Shown: positions 23,175 to 31,465 of the stretch, piece by piece
Layout of the letters: each line of letters starts with the position of its first letter
How positions within the stretch are numbered: position 1 is the stretch's first letter
Source: RAM1 sp041905405
GTDB lineage: Bacteria; Pseudomonadota; Gammaproteobacteria; Burkholderiales; Burkholderiaceae_C
Direction of reading: 5' to 3'
Assembly (NCBI GenBank): GCA_041905405.1
Contig: JAYRLC010000023.1
Span: 1-64,000 of the forward strand
DNA length: 64,000 nucleotides
Program-made: the position numbers and the translations under genes
Notes under the pieces: model-generated
The model's input: the letters and a program-made list of their open reading frames with translations, nothing else
Told to the model about the DNA's origin: nothing
Database searches by the model: none

Positions 23175-26100
23175 TCACCCCTTTGGCGCGTCGCCCGCGG
23201 CCTGCTTGAGTGCGTCCAGCAGCTTCTTCTTTTCTGCCGCGGCGGCTGCGGCGTCTTTGAGGGGGGCTGCGGCTGCGGGGTCGGCGCCGGCCTGGGCCAG
23301 CGCGTCTTGCAGGGCATCGGCCGACGGCAGCCCGCCCGGCGCGGTCGCGGGGACAGGGGCAGGCGCGGGTGTGGGCGCGGGCGGCGTTGCGGCGCCCGCC
23401 GGGGGCGCGACTGGCGGGGCCGGCGTGTTGACCGCAGGCGCGGATGCGGGCGAGGCCGGGGCCGCGCCGGGAGTGCTGCCGGCAGGTGCGGCGGCAGGTT
23501 GGCCCGGCGCCGCAGGCGTATCCGCCGGCGGGGCGGGGCCGGTCGCCGGTGCGGGGGCACGGGTGGGTGCAGGTGCAGTGGCAGGCGCAGGCGCAGGCGC
23601 AGGCGCAGGCGCAGGCGCGGACGTCGGTGTAGATGCTGGTGCCGGCCCGGGGGCGGAGGGCGTCGGCGCGCTGCTGTCCGCGCCAATGGGTGGCGGGGAC
23701 GCTGCAGGTGACGTGCCGGCGGCCGGCGCGTCGGCCGCACTGTCGGCCGGTGTGGGCGGCGCAGATTCCGGCGCAGGCGCAGGCTCTGGTGCGGGCGCGG
23801 GGGCTGGCGATGACGCCGGCGACGTGGCGGGCGCGGCGCCATCGGCAGCCGCGGGTGAGGGGGCCGGCGTTTGTGCGGCGGAGGGGGCTGGCGCTGGACT
23901 GGCGCCTGCGGGGGCTGGTGCCTGCGCGTCCGCCGATGCGGGGGCGGGTGCCGGCGACGGTGTGGGCGCTGCTGCCGGTGCCGGTGCATCGGCCTGCTTC
24001 GTGTCCTGCGCCGCATCCTTGGCGCTGTCCTTCGATTCGTCCTTCTTCGGCGGTTCGCCACCGTTCTTCACCACCTCGGCCGCCACGATGGACTCGGCGC
24101 TCACCACGTCGGCGCGGGCTGCGTTGGTCTGGCTCTGCGCGGCCTCGGCCTTGTCGCGCGCCGCGTCGACGGCCTGCTGGGCTTCGTCGCGTTTGGCGGT
24201 GACTTCGCGCTCGGCGCGGGCGGTTTCTTCCGCCATGGCCTTGTCGGCTGCCACCACCTCTTCGCGCAGCGCGTCGGCCTGCGCCGCCACGGCGGCGAGC
24301 TGCTCGTCCATCTCTTTCTGCACGCGCTGGGCCTCGTCGGCGGGGGGCGCGATGGCTTTTTGCGCGTCTTCCAGCACCTGTGCAAACTGGCGGCCCACGT
24401 CGGCCAGCTGTTCGCGCTGGGCCGTGCCGGCGGCGGCCGCGGCGTTGGCCTGCGCGCTGGCGTTGTCCTGCGCGGCCTGCAGGTCGCCCTGCAGCGGGTC
24501 GGCCGCCGTGGCCAGCGCCGCCAGAGCGGCCAGCGCCGCCTGCGCGCGATCGGCCGCCGCCTGGCCGGCGGATTCGAAGTCGCCCTTGAGCGCCGCGGCG
24601 CTGTCGGCAGCGCCCTGCACAGCGCTGCCCGCCGCTTCGAGCGCGGCGGCCACGTCGGCCTGGAGGGCCTGCAGTTCACCCGCCAGCGCATCGGCGCGGC
24701 CCTGTGCCTGCTGCGCGGTCGCTTCAATGTCGCTCACCACGCCGCTGAAGTCCTGTACCGCTTCGGCCAATGGCCCCGCGGCACCCTGCGCCGCCGCGCT
24801 GGCCTGGGCCGTCGCCTGTGCTGCGGCGTTGGCCAGTTTGGCTTCGCCCTGGGCAATGAGTTCGTCCAGCCTGGCGCGCGCCTGCGTCACCAGCGCCATG
24901 AGTTTGTCCTTGAGCTCGTCCATCAGCGACTTGAGCTTGACGGCCGGCTCGCGCACCTTGGCCTGCAGTTCGGTGACCTTGCCGCGCAGCAGCGCGATCT
25001 TGTCCTTGACCTGGGCCACCGGCACGCGCATCTGCGCCTGGGCGTCGTCAATGGTCTGCACCACGCGGGCTTCGGCCGTTTCCACCTGGGTGCGCACCGG
25101 GATGACGGCGCGCGCCTTGACCGCGAGCACCTGCGCCTTGACCAGCTCCACCTTCTCGACGGGCTGCACCAGCGCCACGAAGGTGTCGCGTGCCTGGCGT
25201 ACCTGCGCGACGAGCTTGGGTGGCTGGGCCTTGACCTCATCGGCCGCCTCATGCAGCTTGGCGGACGCCTGGTCCATCTGGTCCTTGGCGGTCTGCAGCG
25301 CGGCGCGCACCTGGTCCAGCACGGCCATGACCTTGTCGATGGCGGCGCGCACCTGGGCGATGGCCTGCTGCAGTGCCGCACGCAGTTGCTCCACGACGGT
25401 CAGCGCCTGGTCCAGCAGGCCGGTGGCGGTGGCGCCCGCGGAGCGCACGGCGCTGCGCGCGCCCGCAATCGTCACCTGGATGCCGGGGATGGACGCCTTC
25501 ACGCCCATGAACAGCGCGCGCGCCGCCACCAGCGCCGGTGCGCGCGTGATGTATTTGGTGCACACGGCGATCGCGTTGTCGCAGCGCCCATCGGCCTGGT
25601 CCAGCTCGCGGCTGGCCTGCGCCAGCGTCGCGTCGGCGCGCTCCACAAAGTCCTCGATGCGGGTCTTGATGTCCTCGATCAGCGCCTTGGCCTCGTCGAT
25701 CTTCTGTTCGACCGGCTCGAAGCGGTCGGGCAGCACCTGCAGCTTGGCCTTGAGCTCGTCGATGCCGGCGATCACCTCGTCCAGCGACGTTTTCATGAGG
25801 TCGATCGCATCGTCCACGCCCTGCACGGCGGCGTCGATGACGTTGTTGACCGCGGTGACGATGGTGTCCAGCCGGCTGATCTGGGTTTCCACCGTCTGCA
25901 GGATGCCCTCGATCGCCTGGCCCACGGCGTCGATGCGGGCCGCCACGCCGTCGATGGCGGCTTCCACCGCGACGATGGGCGCGACCACCTGCAGCGCGAT
26001 CTCGTGCGCGCGGCCCTTGAAGCCGTCCACCTGTGCCATCAGGGCGTCGATCTCCTGTTCGAGCGCGCCGATGGCCGTGTCCACGCGCTGGATCACCGCG

Positions 26101-26726
26101 TCCACCGAGCCGGCCACGTCGCCGGTGATGCTGTCCACCTGCGCCACCACGCCGTCGATCAGCGCGCCCAGGTCGGCCTGCGCGCCGTCCACCTGCGCCT
26201 GCAGCGCGGCGGTGCCCGTGCCGAGCTCGGCGCGGGCCGCAGCCACGTCGCGCAGCGCCTGCAGCCGTTGGGCCAGCGCCTGGGCGTCGGAGGCCACACC
26301 GGCCAGACGCGGCGCAAACGGGGTGACGTCGGGGCGGATCGCGGCCAGCCGGCCGGGCACGCCCTGCACGGTGGTCACCACGCCCTGCACGTCGCCGGTG
26401 ATGCCGGCCAGGTTCTGCCCCGCCGACGCCAGCCGGCTGCCCATGCCCGCCAGCGAATCCACCACCGCGCTCAGGTCGGCCTGGATCGTGGACAGCGCGG
26501 GCGGCAGTGGCGCGATCAGCGTCACCGGGTTCAGCGGCGTGGCCAGCTGCTGCAGCTGCGTGACCAGCTCGCCCAGCTGGCTGGACACGGTGTCCACGGC
26601 CGTGCCGGCGTCGGCCAGCCCGCCGGCCAGCTCGGTCTGCATCGTCGTCGTGGCCGTGCCCACGGCTTCCACGACACGGACCGCGCCCGTGCTGATGGTG
26701 GTGGATGCCTTGGTGACGAATTGCAT
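23175..26726 (-). CDS. Unrecognised 1183-aa coiled-coil protein with Pro/Ala-rich tail
   Basis: I do not recognise the family. Residues about 1-900 are almost all helix-forming: repeats such as IDGVAARIDAVGQAIEGILQ, IDKVMAVLDQVRAALQTA and LKSLMDELKDKLMALV, rich in A, V, D, Q, suggesting long amphipathic coiled coil. Only two cysteines stand close together (GRCDNAIAVCTKY, near 380). Residues about 930-1130 are a Pro-Ala-Ser/Thr linker with APAPAPAP, then a short helical end (ADALQDALAQAGADPAAAAP). No signal peptide or transmembrane segment is evident. The start at 26726 lies 12 nt after the 258-aa gene. Frame choice: strong third-position G/C bias. Confidence 0.7.
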   Translation of the reverse strand: MQFVTKASTTISTGAVRVVEAVGTATTTMQTELAGGLADAGTAVDTVSSQLGELVTQLQQLATPLNPVTLIAPLPPALSTIQADLSAVVDSLAGMGSRLASAGQNLAGITGDVQGVVTTVQGVPGRLAAIRPDVTPFAPRLAGVASDAQALAQRLQALRDVAAARAELGTGTAALQAQVDGAQADLGALIDGVVAQVDSITGDVAGSVDAVIQRVDTAIGALEQEIDALMAQVDGFKGRAHEIALQVVAPIVAVEAAIDGVAARIDAVGQAIEGILQTVETQISRLDTIVTAVNNVIDAAVQGVDDAIDLMKTSLDEVIAGIDELKAKLQVLPDRFEPVEQKIDEAKALIEDIKTRIEDFVERADATLAQASRELDQADGRCDNAIAVCTKYITRAPALVAARALFMGVKASIPGIQVTIAGARSAVRSAGATATGLLDQALTVVEQLRAALQQAIAQVRAAIDKVMAVLDQVRAALQTAKDQMDQASAKLHEAADEVKAQPPKLVAQVRQARDTFVALVQPVEKVELVKAQVLAVKARAVIPVRTQVETAEARVVQTIDDAQAQMRVPVAQVKDKIALLRGKVTELQAKVREPAVKLKSLMDELKDKLMALVTQARARLDELIAQGEAKLANAAAQATAQASAAAQGAAGPLAEAVQDFSGVVSDIEATAQQAQGRADALAGELQALQADVAAALEAAGSAVQGAADSAAALKGDFESAGQAAADRAQAALAALAALATAADPLQGDLQAAQDNASAQANAAAAAGTAQREQLADVGRQFAQVLEDAQKAIAPPADEAQRVQKEMDEQLAAVAAQADALREEVVAADKAMAEETARAEREVTAKRDEAQQAVDAARDKAEAAQSQTNAARADVVSAESIVAAEVVKNGGEPPKKDESKDSAKDAAQDTKQADAPAPAAAPTPSPAPAPASADAQAPAPAGASPAPAPSAAQTPAPSPAAADGAAPATSPASSPAPAPAPEPAPAPESAPPTPADSAADAPAAGTSPAASPPPIGADSSAPTPSAPGPAPASTPTSAPAPAPAPAPAPATAPAPTRAPAPATGPAPPADTPAAPGQPAAAPAGSTPGAAPASPASAPAVNTPAPPVAPPAGAATPPAPTPAPAPVPATAPGGLPSADALQDALAQAGADPAAAAPLKDAAAAAAEKKKLLDALKQAAGDAPKG
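23581..23616. repeat. Perfect hexanucleotide repeat (GCAGGC)6
   Basis: Six uninterrupted GCAGGC units lie within the Pro-Ala-rich part of the 1183-aa gene; on the minus strand they encode alternating Ala-Pro. Because the unit is a multiple of three, slippage would only lengthen or shorten the linker, not shift the frame. Confidence 0.85.
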
Positions 26727-26738
26727 GTCAGCGGTGCG

Positions 26739-27515
26739 TCAAAGTCCGTCCAGCGTGCGCGTGACGTCGCCCGTGGCCGCCGACATGGCCGATTCGATGT
26801 CGGGAATTTTGGACGGCGTGGGCGCGAGCGACACCGGGGCGAGGTTGATCTCGGCCAGCGTCAGGTCGATCTGCTCCAGCGACTGCATGATTTCGGGCAG
26901 CACCTCGGCGCCTTCGATCTGCACTTCTTCCAGCACGGGCAGCAGCGGCGGAACCGGCGGCTTGATGGGCGCCACGGCCAGCGCCAGTGCCGGCGCCGCC
27001 ATGGCCGGTGGCGCGGGCACGGCGGGCAGGCCCGAGGTCTGCGCGGGCAGCGGGCTTTCCGTCACCACGACCAGCCCCTGCGCCATGGCCGCAGCCAGCG
27101 CCTGGATCACGCGGTCGTCGGTGTGGGCGAACACCCAGGTGGACGGCTCCAGCCGCTGCAGCGCCAGGCGCAGTTCGCGACAGGCGGCAGGGTCCTGGCG
27201 CCACCAGCGCAGGTACTGCGCGGCGTCGTCGGCGCGCCAGAAGGCGCGGCGCGTGGCGGCGGATGGTGTTGCCTGCGGTCCTGTCTGCGGCGGCGGCGCG
27301 GGCGGTGGCGTGGGCGCACCGCCCATCATGCGAAACGGGGGGGCGCCTGTGGGCGGTGGGGATGCCGCGGGGGGCGGCGAGGCGCCCGGTGCAGCGGTGC
27401 CCGCAGGTGCCGGCCCTTCGGCGGGCGTCGCGGGCACCTGCGTCGGCGCGCCCAGCCGGTCGTACAGCCACACGCGCTGCGTGCCGCGCTGCAGCCGCGC
27501 CAGCGGCAGGCTCAC
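26739..27515 (-). CDS. Unrecognised 258-aa protein, proline-rich, translationally coupled to MFS gene
   Basis: No known family recognised. The GTG at 27515 overlaps the MFS stop (GTGA) and no better start is visible; the frame stays open upstream only through the MFS gene. N-terminus QRVWLYDRLGAP, then a Pro/Ala/Gly-rich stretch (residues about 25-80), a Trp/Arg-rich helical section (RAFWRADDAAQYLRWWRQDPAACRELRLAL), a VFAHTDDRVIQALAAAMAQGLVVVTES segment, and a hydrophobic/acidic C-terminus (VEEVQIEGAEVLPEIMQSLEQIDLTLAEINL). It ends 12 nt before the 1183-aa gene, so the two are a likely functional pair. Confidence 0.6.
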   Translation of the reverse strand: MSLPLARLQRGTQRVWLYDRLGAPTQVPATPAEGPAPAGTAAPGASPPPAASPPPTGAPPFRMMGGAPTPPPAPPPQTGPQATPSAATRRAFWRADDAAQYLRWWRQDPAACRELRLALQRLEPSTWVFAHTDDRVIQALAAAMAQGLVVVTESPLPAQTSGLPAVPAPPAMAAPALALAVAPIKPPVPPLLPVLEEVQIEGAEVLPEIMQSLEQIDLTLAEINLAPVSLAPTPSKIPDIESAMSAATGDVTRTLDGL

Positions 27516-28753
27516 GCGGCAGCCCCTGCGCGCGTAGCGCGGCGGCGCACACGGATGAGCAACATGAACACGATGCCGAAGTTCAGCAGGTTCCAGGCGA
27601 TGCCGTTGATGAACGCCGCGTGGTAGCTGCCCGTGAGGTCGAACACCTTGCCCGACATCCAGCCGCCCAGCGCCATGCCCAGCATCGTGCACATGATGAC
27701 CGTGCCCACGCGCGCGCCAGCTTCGCGCGCGGGAAAATGCTCGCGCACGATGATGGCGTAGCTGGGCACGATGCCGCCCTGGAACAGCCCGAACAGCGCC
27801 GAGACGACGTACAGCGGCACCATGCCGTCAAACGGCAGGAACAGCGCCAGCGCCAGCGTCTGCAGGGCCGAGCCCAAAAGCAGCGTGCGCAGGCCGCCGA
27901 TGCGGTCGCAGATCGCGCCTGAAATCAGCCGGCTCACGATGCCGCAGGCCAGCATCAGCGACAGCATCTCGGCGCCACGCGCCGCGCCGTAGCCCAGGTC
28001 CGTGCAGTACGCCACGATGTGCACCTGCGGCATGGACATGGCCACGCAGCATGACAGTCCCGCCACGCACAGCAGCAGCTGGGCCTGGCCCAGCGACAGG
28101 CCGAACGGCAGGGTGCCCGGCATGACGCCCTGGGCGTTGGGTGCGGCGGCCGCCAGAGCGGGCGGCCGCCGGCGCATGAACTGGGCCAGCACCAGCAACG
28201 TCACCGTACAGAACGCGGCCAGCCCCAGGTAGGTCTGGCGCCAGCCAACGGTCTCCACAAAGTGCTGGACGATGGGTGGCCAGATCGCGCCGCCCAGGTA
28301 GTTGCCGCTGGCGCAGATGGCCACCGCGATGCCGCGGCGGCGCAGGAACCACAGCGAGGTGTCGGCCAGCAGCGGCGAGAAGGTGGACGAGCTGCCCACC
28401 AGCCCCACGAGCAGGCCGTGCGCGATGGCGAACAGCCAGATGTTGCCGCTGAAAGCGGCAAGCAGGTAGCCCAGCCCCAGCCCGACCGCGCCCACGCTCA
28501 GTGGCATGGCCACCCCAAAGCGGTCGGCCAGCCGCCCCATCAGCACGCCGCCGATGCCAAAGCCGATCATGAGCAGCGTGTAGGGCAGCGACGCATCGGC
28601 CCGCGCCACGCCGAAGTCGGCCTGCACGGCCGGCAGCACGACGGGCACCACATACATGCCGCTGGCGCCCACGGTCATCAGCGCCAGCGTGACGGCCAGC
28701 CGCCGCCAGGCCTGTAGCGAGTCGATGAGGGCGTCGTCGGCGGCGGCCGTCAT
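27512..28753 (-). CDS. MFS transporter
   Basis: A 413-aa major facilitator superfamily transporter with about twelve hydrophobic helices. Visible motifs are ALMTVGASGMYVVPVVLPAVQADFGVARADASLPYTLLMIGFGIGGVLMGRLADRFG (motif A GRLADRFG) and, in the second half, RLISGAICDRIGGLRTLLLGS. It resembles the oxalate/formate antiporter-type MFS clade, but the substrate is unknown. The ATG at 28753 lies 2 nt after the vapC stop, so it is translated in the wake of vapC; a longer in-frame start at 28816 would run into vapC. Its end overlaps the 258-aa gene. Confidence 0.88.
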   Translation of the reverse strand: MTAAADDALIDSLQAWRRLAVTLALMTVGASGMYVVPVVLPAVQADFGVARADASLPYTLLMIGFGIGGVLMGRLADRFGVAMPLSVGAVGLGLGYLLAAFSGNIWLFAIAHGLLVGLVGSSSTFSPLLADTSLWFLRRRGIAVAICASGNYLGGAIWPPIVQHFVETVGWRQTYLGLAAFCTVTLLVLAQFMRRRPPALAAAAPNAQGVMPGTLPFGLSLGQAQLLLCVAGLSCCVAMSMPQVHIVAYCTDLGYGAARGAEMLSLMLACGIVSRLISGAICDRIGGLRTLLLGSALQTLALALFLPFDGMVPLYVVSALFGLFQGGIVPSYAIIVREHFPAREAGARVGTVIMCTMLGMALGGWMSGKVFDLTGSYHAAFINGIAWNLLNFGIVFMLLIRVRRRATRAGAAA

Positions 28754-28755
28754 GC

Positions 28756-29118
28756 TCACGGTTTTGCAAAGTAACGGACCCCGGCCAGACCCTGGAAATG
28801 GGCGTCCTGTGTCCACAGCGTCGCCCGGTGCTGCTGCGCGGTGGTGTAGATCAGGCTGTCCGCCAGCGGCAGCGCGAGCCGCGCGGCGTCCAGCACCAGG
28901 CTCTCATCGACCGGTATCAACCGGCCCTGCTGCATCTGGGCCGCCACCTGCAGCGCGGTGTCCTCGCCATGGGTTCGCATGACTTTTTTGAACACCTCGT
29001 AGAGCGTGATCACCGGCACGAGCAGCTTGTCGGTGTTTTCGATGGCCTTGGCGAAATGCGAGGCCTGTGGCGTGTCGAAGAAGTACTCCAGCCATGCCGA
29101 TGAATCGACCACGTTCAT
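28756..29118 (-). CDS. vapC: VapC-type PIN toxin
   Basis: A 120-aa PIN ribonuclease toxin. The first acidic motif is MNVVDSSAWLEYF, a second Glu lies in VITLYEVFKKV, and the third motif is LPLADSLIYTTAQQHRATLWTQDAHF. All are in the expected places, so it looks active. It follows the AbrB-type antitoxin by 22 nt. An MFS gene begins 2 nt after its stop, an unusual tail for a vapBC operon. Confidence 0.9.
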   Translation of the reverse strand: MNVVDSSAWLEYFFDTPQASHFAKAIENTDKLLVPVITLYEVFKKVMRTHGEDTALQVAAQMQQGRLIPVDESLVLDAARLALPLADSLIYTTAQQHRATLWTQDAHFQGLAGVRYFAKP

Positions 29119-29140
29119 GCCGTTACCGTGTCAAGGCAGT

Positions 29141-29359
29141 TCACAGGCGGTCCTCATCACGGGCGATGGCGGTGTCGGGTGTCAGGCCCGGCCGCTTCAG
29201 AAAGCCGCGCATGGACTTCATGCTGCGCGAAGGAATGATTTCGACGCGGTCGCCATACCCGATGACGTGCATGCGGTCGCCCGGCGACAGCTGCAGCGCC
29301 GTGCGGATCGACTGCGGAATGACGACCTGGAACTTCGGAGAGAGTGTGACGGTTTCCAT
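29141..29359 (-). CDS. vapB: VapB-type AbrB/SpoVT antitoxin
   Basis: A 72-aa antitoxin with the swapped-hairpin AbrB/MazE fold: TVTLSPKFQVVIPQSIRTALQLSPGDRMHVIGYGDRVEII (residues about 3-42), then a flexible tail that should block VapC. ATG 29359 is chosen because the fold starts there; the frame is open to 29395 but that extension covers the palindromic operator. It is probably self-repressing with VapC. Confidence 0.88.
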   Translation of the reverse strand: METVTLSPKFQVVIPQSIRTALQLSPGDRMHVIGYGDRVEIIPSRSMKSMRGFLKRPGLTPDTAIARDEDRL

Positions 29360-29371
29360 ATCGATCAATAT

Positions 29372-29384
29372 ATCGTTAAACGAT
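29372..29384. promoter_or_regulatory. 13-bp palindrome upstream of vapB
   Basis: ATCGTT-A-AACGAT is perfectly symmetric and ends 13 nt upstream of the vapB start in an AT-rich island. It is the likely operator for the VapBC complex. The assignment rests on position and symmetry. Confidence 0.55.
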
Positions 29385-29410
29385 CGCTCCCGCAAACCCG
29401 GCGGCGGGTC

Positions 29411-29899
29411 TTACCCCGTCAGTTCATGCAGCCGCCGCAGCGCGTGCGCCACGGTGGCCGCGCGCACGGCGGCGCGGTCGCCGCTGAAGTGCTGCTTCTC
29501 GCTGGTGAGCCCGCCGTTCACCGAAAAGCCGAACCACACCAGCCCGACCGGTTTGTCCGGCGTGCCGCCACCGGGGCCGGCCACGCCGGTCACGGCGACG
29601 CCGGCCTGCGCCCGCGAATGGCGCACGGCGCCGAACGCCATGGCGCGGGCCACGACCTCGCTTACCGCGCCATGCGTTTCGATCAGCGCGGGGTCCACGC
29701 CCAGCATTTCGGTCTTGGCCTCGTTGGAATAGGTGACGAAGCCGCGCTCGAACCACAGGCTTGAGCCGGCCAGGTCGGTGCAGGCGGCCGCGATCAGGCC
29801 GCCCGTGCAGCTTTCGGCCGTGGCCATCATCCAGCCGCGCGCCTGGAGCGCACCGGCCAGCGCGGCAACCCTAGACGGGATGGGGGATGCGTCGTTCAC
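29411..29899 (-). CDS. pncC: CinA-family nicotinamide-nucleotide amidohydrolase
   Basis: A 162-aa stand-alone CinA C-terminal domain. The motifs MATAESCTGGLIAAACTDLAGSSLWFERGFVTYSNEAKTEMLGV and GVAVTGVAGPGGGTPDKPVGLVWFGF are those of the PncC amidohydrolase, which deamidates NMN to nicotinate mononucleotide in NAD recycling. GTG at 29899 overlaps the pgpA stop by 4 nt, the usual pgpA-cinA arrangement in this group. Confidence 0.92.
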   Translation of the reverse strand: MNDASPIPSRVAALAGALQARGWMMATAESCTGGLIAAACTDLAGSSLWFERGFVTYSNEAKTEMLGVDPALIETHGAVSEVVARAMAFGAVRHSRAQAGVAVTGVAGPGGGTPDKPVGLVWFGFSVNGGLTSEKQHFSGDRAAVRAATVAHALRRLHELTG

Positions 29900-30435
29900 C
29901 AGAACCTCCACAGCGCCATGACCAGCAGCGTGCAGCCCGCGGCCACCAGGTCGTCGAACATGATGCCGAAGCCACCTCGCCAGCCAAAGCCCTTGAACAG
30001 GCCGTCGGCCCAGCGCACGGGCCCGGGCTTGGCCGCGTCGAAATAGCGGAACAGCAGGAACGCCGCGCCTTGCGCCCACAGGCTGGCCGGCATCACCAGC
30101 CACAGCACGAGCCAGAACGCCACGATCTCGTCGATCACGATCTGGCCGGGATCGGCCACGCCCATGTGCCGCGCCGTGATCACGCTGGCCCACCAGCCCA
30201 GCAGGAAGGTGGTGACGATCAGCAGGCCCCACTGCCATGCCGTGGGTTCGAACACATAGCCGATGCACAGGAACGCGAGCCAGGCCCACAGCGTGCCGGC
30301 GGTTCCGGGCGCCTTGGGGCTCAGGCCCGAGCCCAGGCCCAGCGCGAAGAAGTGCGCGCCGTGGCGCAGCGCAAAGCCGGCGCCCGCGCGACGGAGCGGC
30401 GCGGGCGGGGCGGTGGTGGTGTCGTCGGTGGACAT
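29896..30435 (-). CDS. pgpA: Phosphatidylglycerophosphatase A
   Basis: A 179-aa inner-membrane enzyme converting phosphatidylglycerophosphate to phosphatidylglycerol. It shows the PgpA core LGLGSGLSPKAPGTAGTLWA, PGQIVIDEIVAFW and the closing GGFGIMFDDLVAAGC, with several membrane segments. In many betaproteobacteria thiL lies directly upstream; here thiL is 15 kb away in another operon. It overlaps pncC by 4 nt and ends a short operon whose upstream neighbour is a LysR gene 9 nt away. Confidence 0.93.
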   Translation of the reverse strand: MSTDDTTTAPPAPLRRAGAGFALRHGAHFFALGLGSGLSPKAPGTAGTLWAWLAFLCIGYVFEPTAWQWGLLIVTTFLLGWWASVITARHMGVADPGQIVIDEIVAFWLVLWLVMPASLWAQGAAFLLFRYFDAAKPGPVRWADGLFKGFGWRGGFGIMFDDLVAAGCTLLVMALWRFW

Positions 30436-30444
30436 GGCGGGGCT

Positions 30445-31341
30445 TTAGATGCTGCCGAACCATTCGGCCCAGTAGTCGATGCAGGCGCGGATCTTGGGCA
30501 GGCGGTGGCGCTGGGGAAGCATCATCGCGTAAATCGGGAAGCGCTGCGCGTCCACGTAGCTGTCCAGCACCGACACGAGCCGGCCCTGGCGCACCAGCGG
30601 CTTGGCGATCAGGTCGTTGCAGCGGCAGATGCCCAGGCCACCCAGCACCATGGACATCATGATGCCGGTGGATGCCGTGCGGTAGTGGCCCTGCTGCGGC
30701 CGCAGCACGGCTTGCCCGTCCAGCAGGAACGGCCAGCGGTTCAGGTGCAGCGCCACGCTGTTGGTGATGAGCCGGTGCGCGGCGAGTTCGTCGGGATGCT
30801 GCGGCGTGCCGTGGGCGGCCAGGTAGTCGGGGCTGGCGTACAGGTAGCGCGTGTGGCTGCCGATCTCGCGCGCGATCACCGCGTCGGTCTGGATCGTGCC
30901 GGTGCGTATCGCCATGTCGATGCCTTCGCGCGCCATGTCCACCAGCCGGTCGTCGGCATGGATGTCCACCTGCAGACGCGGGTGGCGTTCGGTCAGGCCC
31001 GCCAGCCCCGGCACGATCAGGAAATGCGCCATGGCCGGGCTCACGGCCAGCCGCACGGTGCCGCCGACCTCGCGCGCCTTGCTGGCGAACTCGGCCTCCA
31101 TCTCGGTGATCGTGCCGGCCATGCGGTGGCAATAGTCCAGGAAGGTTTCGCCCTCGGGCGTGAGCGCCAGGCCGTGGGTGGAGCGGTGGATCAGCCGCGC
31201 GCCGCAGGCCTTTTCGATGCGGGCGAGCGAACGCGACACCTGGCTCACCGGCACGTCGCGCTCGCGCGCCACGGCCGACAGCGTGCCCAGTTCGGCCACA
31301 CGCGCGAACAGCGCCAGATCGTCGAATGCCAGGTCCCTCAT
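30445..31341 (-). CDS. LysR family transcriptional regulator
   Basis: A 298-aa LysR regulator: HTH in DDLALFARVAELGTLSAVARERDVPVSQVSRSLARIEKACGARL, then the ligand-binding domain (GTVRLAVSPAMAHFLIVPGLAGLTERHPRLQVDIHADDR). The ATG at 31341 fits the family length; a longer frame to 31473 runs into the neighbouring gene. It is divergent from the tautomerase, the classic LysR-target layout. A -10-like TACCAT (31349-31354) ends 7 nt before its ATG, with no Shine-Dalgarno. Confidence 0.9.
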   Translation of the reverse strand: MRDLAFDDLALFARVAELGTLSAVARERDVPVSQVSRSLARIEKACGARLIHRSTHGLALTPEGETFLDYCHRMAGTITEMEAEFASKAREVGGTVRLAVSPAMAHFLIVPGLAGLTERHPRLQVDIHADDRLVDMAREGIDMAIRTGTIQTDAVIAREIGSHTRYLYASPDYLAAHGTPQHPDELAAHRLITNSVALHLNRWPFLLDGQAVLRPQQGHYRTASTGIMMSMVLGGLGICRCNDLIAKPLVRQGRLVSVLDSYVDAQRFPIYAMMLPQRHRLPKIRACIDYWAEWFGSI

Positions 31342-31433
31342 GACGGCAATGGTAGTGCGGCGGCGGCGGGGTCTTGCGTGCACCGCAACAGGCCTTTGCG
31401 CGGACACGGCTTTCCGCAGGCGGCCCTGCGGCC

Positions 31434-31439
31434 TACAGT
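31434..31439 (+). promoter_or_regulatory. -10-like TACAGT before the tautomerase gene
   Basis: TACAGT lies 26 nt upstream of the tautomerase ATG, and a GAAAGGAC ribosome site follows, so this gene probably has an ordinary leader. A matching -35 is not clear. Confidence 0.35.
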
Positions 31440-31465
31440 GGCCGTTCCTGCCGAAAGGACGCTCC

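Noticed and set aside
23206..27626. Very long open frames (1443 and 1251 aa) on the plus strand
   Set aside because: They lie antisense to the 1183-aa and 258-aa genes in very GC-rich DNA, where stop codons are rare. The minus frame has third-position G/C bias and fits its neighbours; the plus frames encode low-complexity Arg/Ala/Ser sequence.
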